A stretch of DNA of 64,000 nt from Pedobacter borealis DSM 19626 (GTDB taxonomy: Bacteria; Bacteroidota; Bacteroidia; Sphingobacteriales; Sphingobacteriaceae): assembly GCF_000708285.2 (NCBI RefSeq), contig NZ_JAUG01000005.1, positions 51,815 through 115,814 of the forward strand. Direction: 5' to 3'. A program made the position numbers and the translations under genes. The notes under the pieces were generated by a model. That model ran no database searches. It saw only the letters and a list, made by a program, of their open reading frames with translations, and was not told the DNA's origin. Shown here in pieces: positions 19,502 through 27,407 of this stretch. Position 1 is the first letter of the stretch. Every line of letters starts with the position of its first letter.

Positions 19502-19549
19502 TTGGTGCTGCCATATGGCACTTTGGTGCTCTTATGTAAATTTTGGTGC
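19502..19549 (-). promoter_or_regulatory. Triplet of TTGGTGC direct repeats (LytTR site candidate, proximal)
   Basis: On the plus strand TTGGTGC occurs at 19502, 19523 and 19543, spaced 21 and 20 bp, that is about two helical turns. The array lies 14-61 bp upstream of the kinase start codon. LytTR regulators recognise direct repeats with about this spacing. Autoregulation by the adjacent response regulator is the likely meaning. Confidence 0.6.
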
Positions 19550-19770
19550 CGAACGTTTTGAATGAAGTCAATGGTTTTATTATTATTGGACTGATCAATA
19601 GACAATAACCCAGCATCATGAAAACACAAAGAATTGTCCCACAAAAAAGAACGCTGTTCGTATTCAAATCCGTAAATGCCCTAATCCATGGGTTAAAGGC
19701 AGCATCAACAACAGTCTTAACCACAGGAAGCCCAACACAAAGCAGAGGCTGCGAAGATTAGTTTAACATT

Positions 19771-19818
19771 TTCGTGTCGGCATCAGCCACTTTGGTGCCG
19801 ACTAATTTGTTTTCGTGC
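19771..19818. promoter_or_regulatory. Second TTSGTGY triplet with identical spacing (distal)
   Basis: TTCGTGT (19771), TTGGTGC (19792) and TTCGTGC (19812) repeat with the same 21 and 20 bp steps as the proximal array. It lies 283 bp upstream of the kinase start and 275 bp before the divergent small exported-protein gene at 20094, so it could serve either direction. Confidence 0.6.
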
Positions 19819-20093
19819 CATGTCATTTTTCTTTTGGTTCAGGCACATCTACCTTCGAGTTAGAAATCACAAACCCTATTTTAACAGGCATTTATTAACG
19901 CATAAAATTAAATAAAGTACGATTCGTAATTCCACCCTGTAACCGTTGCTTAACAGGTGAAAAACTCAATTTTTTGAGTTTAAAATCTGGGTTTTAAATA
20001 ATTAATGAACACGATTCCTCACCGCTTATAAAAGCCACTCTCTGAGGCGGCAAAAGCACCACAACCATTTTTTTAATTCTAAAATCAAATCAA
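19819..20093. other. Leader/intergenic region before small exported gene
   Basis: Contains a hairpin with arms AAACTCAA / TTGAGTTT at 19962-19981 and a partly inverted CCTGTAA / TTAACAGG pair just before it. No coding region and no clear TAnnTTTG promoter were found. The rest of the kinase upstream region (19550-19770) holds nothing recognisable. Confidence 0.4.
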
Positions 20094-20399
20094 ATGAAAA
20101 AAGTGTTTTTCTCCGCCCTTTTACTGGGCTTCGCCGTAGCCTCTTTTGCTGGCTCTACCAAAACAGAAACAAAATCCGGAGCAATTTTGTACTGGTACAA
20201 GGTTTCTTATGACAACCCTGCTTACCTGAACGGTTATGTCAAAGCAACCGAACCTCTTGTTGCCCACGATGAACAGTCTAACTTCGACTCTCCATGTGAC
20301 GAAGGAACCAGCAGGGACTGCATCCGGGGTTTTATGTCCCCAGTTACATCCGAAACAGATGCACCTGGAACAGAACAGGTAAAAACAGACGAAGAATAA
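20094..20399 (+). CDS. Small exported protein (DUF6520-like)
   Basis: A 101-residue secreted protein. A signal peptide runs through MKKVFFSALLLGFAVASFAG; the mature part is acidic with two Cys (SPCDEGTSRDCIRGF), which could form a disulfide. The layout and the ALLLGFAVASFA signal resemble the small Bacteroidota DUF6520 family, but the match is by eye. It is divergent from the LytTR operon and shares its upstream region with the distal repeat triplet, making it a candidate regulon member. A strong hairpin terminator follows directly. Confidence 0.7.
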   Translation: MKKVFFSALLLGFAVASFAGSTKTETKSGAILYWYKVSYDNPAYLNGYVKATEPLVAHDEQSNFDSPCDEGTSRDCIRGFMSPVTSETDAPGTEQVKTDEE

Positions 20400-20415
20400 T
20401 AATCAACAGGTAAGA

Positions 20416-20446
20416 AATAAGGACAGCCAATGACGCTGTCCTTATT
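20416..20446. terminator. Bidirectional intrinsic terminator
   Basis: A perfect 12-bp stem (AATAAGGACAGC / GCTGTCCTTATT) with a 7-nt loop lies between the convergent ends of the small exported gene and the redoxin gene. T-rich sequence follows on the plus strand, and A/T-rich arms serve the minus strand. Confidence 0.8.
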
Positions 20447-21043
20447 TTATTGTGTGGCCTGTCTTTTTCTTTCTCTGGACTCTGTTGAATTGTACACCCT
20501 GCGCGGATGAATTTCCAGGTCCCTCATAAGGCTATCCAGTTGCGCTTCCGAAATTCTGGAAGTTATTGCCTTTACAATACCGTCAGGATTTGCAACTACT
20601 ATATAAGGGCAGGATCCGATATCAAATTTGGAAAAAAGAACAGAGTCGTAAGCAACAGTTAAACTCAATTTGAACTCTTCTCGATTCATTTCGTACAATT
20701 TGCGAATCTGTTTGTCATCAGGCTCTTTCGCAGATTTATAATATTTTGAACCGGTATAGCCAACCATCACGACCTGTGCTTTTCCCTTGAAGTTGCTTTG
20801 AAGGTTACTCATTTTTGGCATTGAGTTTAGACAAACGGTACAATAGCGGTTCCAAAAATCAAGTATCAGCCACTTTCCTTTAAAATCAGACAGGGTGGCG
20901 GTTTTGCTTGTGAAGTAGTTTATGTCACTTAAATAAAAATCGGGGCATTTTTTGCCGATAACCGGCAGATCCTTAATTGGTATCTGAGCATTCACAAAAT
21001 TAAATGAGAATATTAGTAGTATCAATAGTTTTATTGTTTTCAT
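20447..21043 (-). CDS. TlpA-like thiol-disulfide redoxin
   Basis: A 198-residue exported thioredoxin-fold protein. A signal peptide ends at FVNAQ (about residue 19). The core has GKWLILDFWNRYCTVCLNSM with a CxxC motif CTVC; the second residue pair differs from the usual CxPC, since the conserved Pro is replaced. A cis-Pro loop (SCPYIVVANPDG) follows. The C-terminus is basic (RERKRQATQ). It starts 11 bp after the susD-like stop codon and is the last gene of the sus operon. TlpA-like proteins at this position are common in Sphingobacteriaceae sus operons; a role in periplasmic disulfide chemistry is family knowledge, the substrate is unknown. Confidence 0.85.
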   Translation of the reverse strand: MKTIKLLILLIFSFNFVNAQIPIKDLPVIGKKCPDFYLSDINYFTSKTATLSDFKGKWLILDFWNRYCTVCLNSMPKMSNLQSNFKGKAQVVMVGYTGSKYYKSAKEPDDKQIRKLYEMNREEFKLSLTVAYDSVLFSKFDIGSCPYIVVANPDGIVKAITSRISEAQLDSLMRDLEIHPRRVYNSTESRERKRQATQ

Positions 21044-21054
21044 GATTTTTAAGA

Positions 21055-22446
21055 TTAATTGGCATAGCCATCGTTTTGTATAAGATTCGGATTTCTTTGA
21101 ATTTCAGTTTGCGGAATTGGATAGAATGCATCCCCTCTATTCCAGGTAACGCCCTTTATGGGAGCAAGGACTGCATCTACTTTGCCGAGTCGCTTAAGAT
21201 CAAACCAGCGATGGCCCCACTCGCAGAATAACTCTAATTGCCTTTCCTTACCGATTGCAGTAAGCAGGTCTTCTTTACCTATGGTGGGATTAGTAATTTT
21301 GATTTTCGGCAGCCCTGCCCGGCTTCGGATCATATCCAGGTCATCGATCCCTTCGCTGAGCTTATTGAGATTAGCCCTGGCTTCCGCCCGTATCAGATAA
21401 ATCTCTGCTAACCTTTGAACGATCAAAGATTCTGTTATCGGTGTTGAAGCGCGCACTTTGTATTTATTCGGATAAAAATAGGTCGTGCCTGCAACTGTAT
21501 TGCTCTTTAACCAATTGACCTTCCTGTTATCAATTGAACTGAATGCAGCAAAAAGCTGGTCGGTTAAAGCATAGGTTGGCCGTACGGTACCTGAAGAAGG
21601 TATAAATAAAGTACCGTCCACAGAATTTCCAGTTGTTTTGGTAATCGAAAACAGAGACTCTTTTGACGTTCCAATAAAGACAGTCGGCAGGGTTTCCAAA
21701 GTGAACTTACCTGAAGAAATTACCTCCGAGGCGATTGATTCGGCTGCTTCCCAATTTTGCTGGTATAAATATACGCGTGCTAACAACCCACAGACCGCAC
21801 CTTTGTTTGGCCTTGTGCTAACGGAAGAAACAAACGTTGGGGTCAACAAATCTCTGGACATTAATAAATCCTCGATAATTTGTTTATACACCGCTTGAAC
21901 AGATGTTCTGGGCATCAAACTGTTTATTTCAAAATCGGTCGACTTCAGCAGGGGAACATCTCCATATAGGTTTACCAGATAGAAGTAATGCAGCGCCCTT
22001 ATATAAAGCATCTCTCCCAAGAGTTGGGATTTGATAGCTGGCGTTAAAGTCAGCGAGGAACTAAGTCCTTCGAGAACTGCATTCGCCTGGTATATGTTTT
22101 TATATGGATTAGTCCAAAACATTGCCCTCACAATACTGCTGCTGGATAATAAGGAATTTGATCTAAAGGTTTCATCGTTTGCGCTTTGGCTTACGTTATA
22201 AACTTCATCAGCAGATTGAGCGGGATATAACGTTAATCCTGAATTGCAGAAGTTAAGCCCGCTGGTGGTAAATTGCGTATACAAGCCAACCGTTGCCGAT
22301 ATTGCAGTTTGATCATCGGTAAATATCCTGCTTAACTCTGCCTGGGTCTCAGGAGGGTCAATCTGCAAAAATTTCTTGCAAGATGAGAACATGACTGCTG
22401 TCATCGCAGCTATCACAATATTGAAAGGTATTTTTTTTCGTTTCAT
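21055..22446 (-). CDS. SusD/RagB-family nutrient-binding lipoprotein
   Basis: A 463-residue outer-membrane lipoprotein. The start is placed at 22446 (MKRKKIPFNIVIAAM), because the signal peptide and lipobox FSSCKKFLQIDPP follow directly; the upstream in-frame ATG lies inside susC. Typical SusD features: LGEMLYIRALHYFYLVNLYGDVPLL near residues 125-145, PNKGAVCGLLARVYLYQ (TPR-like helices), and C-terminal LTAIGKERQLELFCEWGHRWFDLKRLG followed by FYPIPQTEIQRNPNL. It begins 4 bp after the susC stop, so the two form the usual receptor/lid pair. The ligand cannot be read from sequence; no glycosidase lies in this operon. Confidence 0.95.
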   Translation of the reverse strand: MKRKKIPFNIVIAAMTAVMFSSCKKFLQIDPPETQAELSRIFTDDQTAISATVGLYTQFTTSGLNFCNSGLTLYPAQSADEVYNVSQSANDETFRSNSLLSSSSIVRAMFWTNPYKNIYQANAVLEGLSSSLTLTPAIKSQLLGEMLYIRALHYFYLVNLYGDVPLLKSTDFEINSLMPRTSVQAVYKQIIEDLLMSRDLLTPTFVSSVSTRPNKGAVCGLLARVYLYQQNWEAAESIASEVISSGKFTLETLPTVFIGTSKESLFSITKTTGNSVDGTLFIPSSGTVRPTYALTDQLFAAFSSIDNRKVNWLKSNTVAGTTYFYPNKYKVRASTPITESLIVQRLAEIYLIRAEARANLNKLSEGIDDLDMIRSRAGLPKIKITNPTIGKEDLLTAIGKERQLELFCEWGHRWFDLKRLGKVDAVLAPIKGVTWNRGDAFYPIPQTEIQRNPNLIQNDGYAN

Positions 22447-22450
22447 GATT

Positions 22451-25400
22451 TTAAAAATTAAGTTGAAAACCTGCAACCACAGTTCTTAAAGGTGGCAGGA
22501 CAAAAAAGTCCTGGGTTTCCGGATCAGAGCCTTTATAGCCAGTTATGGTCAGTAGGTTCTGCGCTTCCATATAGACCCTGCACATACCGATACGAAAACG
22601 GTCCAATAACCCTTTTGGCAAACGATAAGACAGGGAAACATTTCGCAGTTTTATAAACGAAGCATCTGTATATTGACCGTTTGACAATGCAACACGCCCA
22701 ACCGCACCGGATACAGCACTTGGCTTTGCAGTGAACCTTTGAATTTCGGCTTCATCCCCAGGCCGCTGCCAGCGGTGTAATACCAACGAAGGTTGGTTAT
22801 ATACTAGTCCCGGAGCGGTGAAACTCAATTGACTAATATAATTAGCGCCTGTCTGACCAACTATCTGGAAGAAGAAGCAGAATTCGAAATTTTTGTAGGT
22901 AAGGTTGTTTTGTAATCCTCCAAAGAATTTAGGGTCTGTGTTACCGAAAACCTGATAATCTCCGGCGGTGGTAAACTGTCCGTCTTTGTTTAGATCCTCA
23001 AAGGAATACACTCCGGTCTGTGGATCAACGCCAAGGTACCGATAGCCCTTTATTATACTAAGAGATTTCCCTTCTAAGTACCTGGCACTATAAGTAGAGG
23101 AGGCCAGTCCTGGAAAGGAAACGAGCTTGTTCTTAGGAATTGAGATATTGAAAGAAGTATTCCATTTAAAAACATTACCGTTAAAATTTTTACTGGTCAC
23201 AGTAAATTCCCATCCTGAATTTTGCACGAGTCCTGGGAAGTTTTTTACAACGTTTGCGAATCCCGTCTGTGTCGGTAAATTATAGTTGATAAGCTGATTG
23301 TTGCACCGGTTTAAATAGTATGTTGAGGAGAACAGTAGTTTATCGTTTAAAAAGCCAAGATCGAGTGAGACTTCAAACTTTTTATTTATTTCCCAGCTGT
23401 ATTCCGGATTATAAAGGCTTCTTGGATACAACCCCGATATGTTATTATATGGGTTGGGTGTGCTGCTCCATAAATTCAAAAACTTATAATCTCCAATTTG
23501 ATCGTTTCCTGTCGTACCATAGCTAGCCCTTATTTTACCAAAGCTCAAATAACTAAATTTATCTTTGACAAATTTCTCATTGGAGAATAGCCATGCTGCT
23601 CCAATGGAGCCAAAATTTGCATTTTGCTGATCGGGGCCGAAACGGCTGGAGCCATCTCTGCGCGCTGCGAGATTTAGGATGTAGCGGTCAAGGTAATTGT
23701 AATTAAACCTTGCAAAAAAAGCTGCATATCTATATTTTGTCCTGTCGTTTGTAGCCTTAATAGCGCCCGCTGCAGCAATGGAATTTAACAACAGGTCAGA
23801 GTTGTAGTTAGACCCATACTGATAGGTGAGCAGGCCGGATTTATCCTGGGTTGTGTTTCCAATGAGAATGTTAAAAGTTCCCGCTTTTGTTGATCTGTTG
23901 TAATTGATCTGCGGCTCAATGATCCAGTTCTCGTTTTTAGAGTTGGCGAAATATGCAGATGGCAGAACGAAAGCGCTTAGATACGGATCAATAGAAGTGG
24001 ATGGCTGTATGGATACTTCATCCGAGCCAAACCTATTATATCCCAAATTCAGCCTTATATCCAGACCGGTAACAACGCTATAGTTCAAATTGAAATTGCC
24101 CGATAAGTTTTCATTACGGGAAACATATCTTTGATTGAGCATGCCCAATGGATTAAGATGGCTGTTAACAGTATTGAATACCACTCCGGCCTCATCCCAA
24201 CTCAACTTACCGTTTTCATCGTACAGCCGAAGGTTAGGCGGCAGATTTAAATATCTGGTTAAGTCGACCTGCGGGAGCGTGTTTTTGTCGTTGGCGTACA
24301 TGCCGGTTAATGCAATCTTAAATTTTTGGTTCTGGGATTTATGATTGATACTGAAATTTACTGACGCTACATTATCTGCAAAATCCACTGGATAAACAGA
24401 AGTCTGCCTTTGGTAACCAGAACCAATGCGAAACTGTGTAAAATCATTACCTCCGGAAATAGTGGCCTGTGCATTTGTTGCATGTGCTGTCCGTCCGATA
24501 AGCAGGTCTTTAAAATCGGTATACCGTGTAGTATCCCACAGCATGATGTCAGGGGCATACCCCGGGTCGCTTGACAGTTGGCTTGGAGTCAGGCCGTCAT
24601 TTGCGAACGCCTCTTTTCTCATTTGTACGTACTGCTGTGTATTTAAAAGCTGCATTGATCTGCCGATCTGACTAAATCCTGAATTTGCATTTAAACTTAT
24701 CAAGGTGCCGCCGGACTTTCCTTTTTTTGTTGTTATTATGATGACACCATTTGCCCCTCGGCTTCCATATATGGAAGTTGCGTCAGCATCTTTAAGTATA
24801 TCAATACTCTCAATGTCCTGCGAATTAATAGTGTTGAGCGGGCTAAGGCCACCGTTATTCGTGGAAGTGGGATTGTTCGCAGCAGAGGTTAGCTGGTTTG
24901 ATACGGAATTACCAGACTCAAACGGAACGCCATCGATAATAAACAAAGGGTTGTTTTGAGATAAACTGGGGTCGAGTGATGATTGTCCACGTATTTGTAC
25001 TTTAAAGGCTGATCCAGCAACACCACTGGTTTGGGTTACGACCATACCGGGAACCCTTCCCTGTAAGGCAGCCAAAGGATTACTTACGGGTTGGCTCTCA
25101 ATATCTTTTGCAGTTACCGTAAACACAGATCCGGTATTGAGCCTGCGTGTCGTTGTTCCATAAGCGATTACCTGTACCTCATCCAGCTTGGATGTGCTAG
25201 AAATCAGTTTAACAACCAGTGCTTCTCCTGCCTGAATTTCCTGCATCTCATATCCAACACAGGTAAATTGCAAGGTTGTGTTTTCGTTGGTAACCTCGAT
25301 CTGAAATTTACCTTCTTTATCGGTTGCGGTGGCGTGATCCGTTTTTTTCTGCCGGACAGACACATTGGGTATTGGAACTCCTTTTTCGTCTACAACCCGT

Positions 25401-25852
25401 CCGGAAATTTTAATTTCCCTGGTTGATCCAACAACCTTTTCTTTGGCCTTTATAATTATGGTTTTCCCCTTAATTGCATAAGTAAGTGCCTGGTCCTTTA
25501 AACAGGCATCGAGCGCCTGTTCCAGTGTAGCATTGGTGATTGCAACGTCAACGGGACGGGTCTTTTGCAGCAGTTCTTTTTCGCACCAGAAAAGATAACC
25601 GCTCTGTTTTTCAATCATCTTGAAAACATTTTCGAGCGGAGCCTTCTTTACGGAAATGGTTATACCCTGACCATAAGCAGCGGCAGGTGAGTGAAGGCAA
25701 AAGAATGCGAGAAAAAAAACAGTGATGTTTATCCGCATATAGATTGCTGTTGAATATCTGAACAGTACATCCGGTTTGTCTATCGGAATGCGCATACAGA
25801 TACGCTTCCACTTTTCGCAATTAGCGTTGTGAAAGCATGTGTAAAAATTCAT
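22451..25852 (-). CDS. SusC/RagA TonB-dependent receptor with STN signalling domain
   Basis: A roughly 1133-residue outer-membrane transporter. Start 25852 (MNFYTCFHNANCEKWKR) is preferred over 25897; the hydrophobic export segment is MRINITVFFLAFFCLHSPAAA further in. An STN domain follows (ITISVKKAPLENVFKMIEKQ ... TIIIK), then a carboxypeptidase-like domain (ISGRVVDEKGVPIPNVSVRQ), the plug (LAALQGRVPGMVVTQTSG; NPLFIIDGVPF; SIDILKDADATSIYGSRGANGVIIITTK) and a 22-strand barrel ending FQLNF. The STN domain implies signalling to FecR and the ECF sigma encoded upstream. A predicted antisense RNA overlaps its leader. Confidence 0.95.
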   Translation of the reverse strand: MNFYTCFHNANCEKWKRICMRIPIDKPDVLFRYSTAIYMRINITVFFLAFFCLHSPAAAYGQGITISVKKAPLENVFKMIEKQSGYLFWCEKELLQKTRPVDVAITNATLEQALDACLKDQALTYAIKGKTIIIKAKEKVVGSTREIKISGRVVDEKGVPIPNVSVRQKKTDHATATDKEGKFQIEVTNENTTLQFTCVGYEMQEIQAGEALVVKLISSTSKLDEVQVIAYGTTTRRLNTGSVFTVTAKDIESQPVSNPLAALQGRVPGMVVTQTSGVAGSAFKVQIRGQSSLDPSLSQNNPLFIIDGVPFESGNSVSNQLTSAANNPTSTNNGGLSPLNTINSQDIESIDILKDADATSIYGSRGANGVIIITTKKGKSGGTLISLNANSGFSQIGRSMQLLNTQQYVQMRKEAFANDGLTPSQLSSDPGYAPDIMLWDTTRYTDFKDLLIGRTAHATNAQATISGGNDFTQFRIGSGYQRQTSVYPVDFADNVASVNFSINHKSQNQKFKIALTGMYANDKNTLPQVDLTRYLNLPPNLRLYDENGKLSWDEAGVVFNTVNSHLNPLGMLNQRYVSRNENLSGNFNLNYSVVTGLDIRLNLGYNRFGSDEVSIQPSTSIDPYLSAFVLPSAYFANSKNENWIIEPQINYNRSTKAGTFNILIGNTTQDKSGLLTYQYGSNYNSDLLLNSIAAAGAIKATNDRTKYRYAAFFARFNYNYLDRYILNLAARRDGSSRFGPDQQNANFGSIGAAWLFSNEKFVKDKFSYLSFGKIRASYGTTGNDQIGDYKFLNLWSSTPNPYNNISGLYPRSLYNPEYSWEINKKFEVSLDLGFLNDKLLFSSTYYLNRCNNQLINYNLPTQTGFANVVKNFPGLVQNSGWEFTVTSKNFNGNVFKWNTSFNISIPKNKLVSFPGLASSTYSARYLEGKSLSIIKGYRYLGVDPQTGVYSFEDLNKDGQFTTAGDYQVFGNTDPKFFGGLQNNLTYKNFEFCFFFQIVGQTGANYISQLSFTAPGLVYNQPSLVLHRWQRPGDEAEIQRFTAKPSAVSGAVGRVALSNGQYTDASFIKLRNVSLSYRLPKGLLDRFRIGMCRVYMEAQNLLTITGYKGSDPETQDFFVLPPLRTVVAGFQLNF

Positions 25853-25859
25853 ACTTTTG
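25827..25859 (+). promoter_or_regulatory. Promoter antisense to susC start
   Basis: TTG (25827-25829), a 22-bp spacer and TACTTTTG (25852-25859) fit the Bacteroidota -33/-7 pattern on the plus strand, opposite the beginning of the susC gene. Transcription would begin near 25866 and run out of susC into its leader. Confidence 0.45.
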
Positions 25860-25865
25860 GTTTTG

Positions 25866-25950
25866 GTTGGTTGATAAAATGTTGGTTGTGCTGACATGAA
25901 TCACCCCCAAATTTGCCGGAACCGTCTTGCCACGGTACCGGCTTTTTATA
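25866..25950 (+). ncRNA. Predicted cis-antisense sRNA opposite susC leader
   Basis: A predicted transcript of about 85 nt runs from the antisense promoter to a plus-strand intrinsic terminator: arms GCCGGAACCGT (25915-25925) and ACGGTACCGGC (25932-25942), one mismatch, then TTTTT. Both neighbouring genes are on the minus strand, so a plus-strand terminator here has no protein gene to serve. Position and size resemble the DonS-type antisense RNAs that repress polysaccharide-utilisation susC genes in Bacteroides. Outer arms CCCCCAA / TTGGGGG (25904-25910 / 25951-25957) extend the hairpin. No expression evidence is available. Confidence 0.45.
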
Positions 25951-26032
25951 TTGGGGGAATCATTAACTAAAACTTCTCTTCTTTTATTGCTTCATACAAT
26001 CGGGTTTAGGTGATACAATCCGTTATTTATTA

Positions 26033-27229
26033 TCAGGGACGAACGGTTAATAATTTTTTGCCTTTTACGGGTTCGGTAAGTTCAAAGTGGATCTTATTTT
26101 CCTCTAGGATCTCAAGTAGGTTCGAAAGCTTCGCATCTCGGTAGATACCACCGCTGTAAAGCTTTGCAGATAATTTTCCCTCAAATTCTACATCGATATT
26201 ATACCATCTCGATACCTGCCGCATGATGCTTTTGATATCCGCATCCTTAAAATATATCTTGCCGTTTTTCCAGGCCAGCGCACTTTCCAGATCAGCATGC
26301 TGAACTTCCATGTTTCCCTCGGAGGATAGGACAGTTTTTTCGCCAGGGCTGATGTTCAATGACACACCGCCTGATTCCACTTTTACCTTTCCTTCTTCAA
26401 GTGTGGTAACTAAATAGGGCTCATCACTATAACCGTTTATGTTGAAGTGTGTACCCAGAACTGTAACTGTCTGTTTTTTTGTGCTGACGATAAAGGGATG
26501 GAACTTATCTTTTGCAACCACAAAGTAGGCTTCGCCTTCGAGCTCTATCCTTCGTTCTTTTAAGCCATAAAAGGAAACCGGATATCTTAGGCTTGAACCG
26601 GCGTTGAGCCATACTTTAGAACCATCTGGTAGCAGCACAGCGTACTGCCCGCCCCTCGGGGTTGAAACCTTGTTATATAGGGACGATAATGGTTGCATGT
26701 CTGTTGGGGTATAGATGATCTGGCCGTCAGCAGTCTTTTCAATTGCTGCGCCCTGATCGGTTACGAGTTTGCCATTCGTAGCATCCGTAAGGTTTATGGT
26801 ACGGCCATCTGAGAGCGTAAGTGTTGCCCGGTTGCCACCAGGCAAAACTTCGATTGTTTTTCCGTAACCTGAAGGACGAGTAACGGGCCTGAGAGTCCCT
26901 GTTAGGACGAGGAATATATATCCGATGACCAATGTTACAATAGCAGCGGCAAGAATTTTGATATAAAGACTGACGCTCATGCCTTTCTTTCTGACCGCTT
27001 TCATAACCGAAATGTGATTGCGTGCAAGCAGAGTTTCAATTTCAGACTTATCGTTTCCAGTGGTTAATTTGGTATCTAACGTTTCATCGATCATTTCGGC
27101 TAACACGGCAGTGTCGGAAACCTCAAAATGCTTCATCAATTGTTCAATCTCTTCGGGCGAGCTTTTCCCCTCGAGATATTTTTCATAAAGTAGTTTGAAA
27201 TCTTGCATAGGATAACCGTTTATATCCAT
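26033..27229 (-). CDS. FecR-family anti-sigma factor
   Basis: A 398-residue inner-membrane protein. Residues 1-80 are the cytoplasmic sigma-binding part (YEKYLEGKSSPEEIEQLMKHFE); one transmembrane helix lies near residues 88-112 (IKILAAAIVTLVIGYIFLVL). A FecR domain follows (STPRGGQYAVLLPDGSKVWL, LNAGSSLRYPVSF, GEAYFVV), and a C-terminal STN-like segment (ADIKSIMRQVSRWYNIDVEF) contacts the receptor. The start could also be the ATG at 27208 (MQDFKLL). It would normally follow its sigma gene directly, but here a 3-kb lectin-like gene lies between them. Predicted to relay ligand occupancy of SusC to the sigma factor. Confidence 0.95.
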   Translation of the reverse strand: MDINGYPMQDFKLLYEKYLEGKSSPEEIEQLMKHFEVSDTAVLAEMIDETLDTKLTTGNDKSEIETLLARNHISVMKAVRKKGMSVSLYIKILAAAIVTLVIGYIFLVLTGTLRPVTRPSGYGKTIEVLPGGNRATLTLSDGRTINLTDATNGKLVTDQGAAIEKTADGQIIYTPTDMQPLSSLYNKVSTPRGGQYAVLLPDGSKVWLNAGSSLRYPVSFYGLKERRIELEGEAYFVVAKDKFHPFIVSTKKQTVTVLGTHFNINGYSDEPYLVTTLEEGKVKVESGGVSLNISPGEKTVLSSEGNMEVQHADLESALAWKNGKIYFKDADIKSIMRQVSRWYNIDVEFEGKLSAKLYSGGIYRDAKLSNLLEILEENKIHFELTEPVKGKKLLTVRP

Positions 27230-27407
27230 TACGAACGGGATTAGGAAAGTCTATGCTCTGGCTAAACTTTTTTAGAAAAGATGCGATAACCCATAGAAGG
27301 TAAATAGTAAACAATCCCAGTAATGCAATAAAGAGACCCCCAGAAAGTGTTTAACTTTTGGGGGCCGTGCAAGAAGCGAGCTTCTTATGGTAGATCATTA
27401 AAAATAA

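Noticed and set aside
19489..19644. 52-residue N-terminal extension of the histidine kinase
   Set aside because: The extension is polar and low in hydrophobic residues, unlike the membrane start at 19488, and would bury the repeat array in coding sequence.
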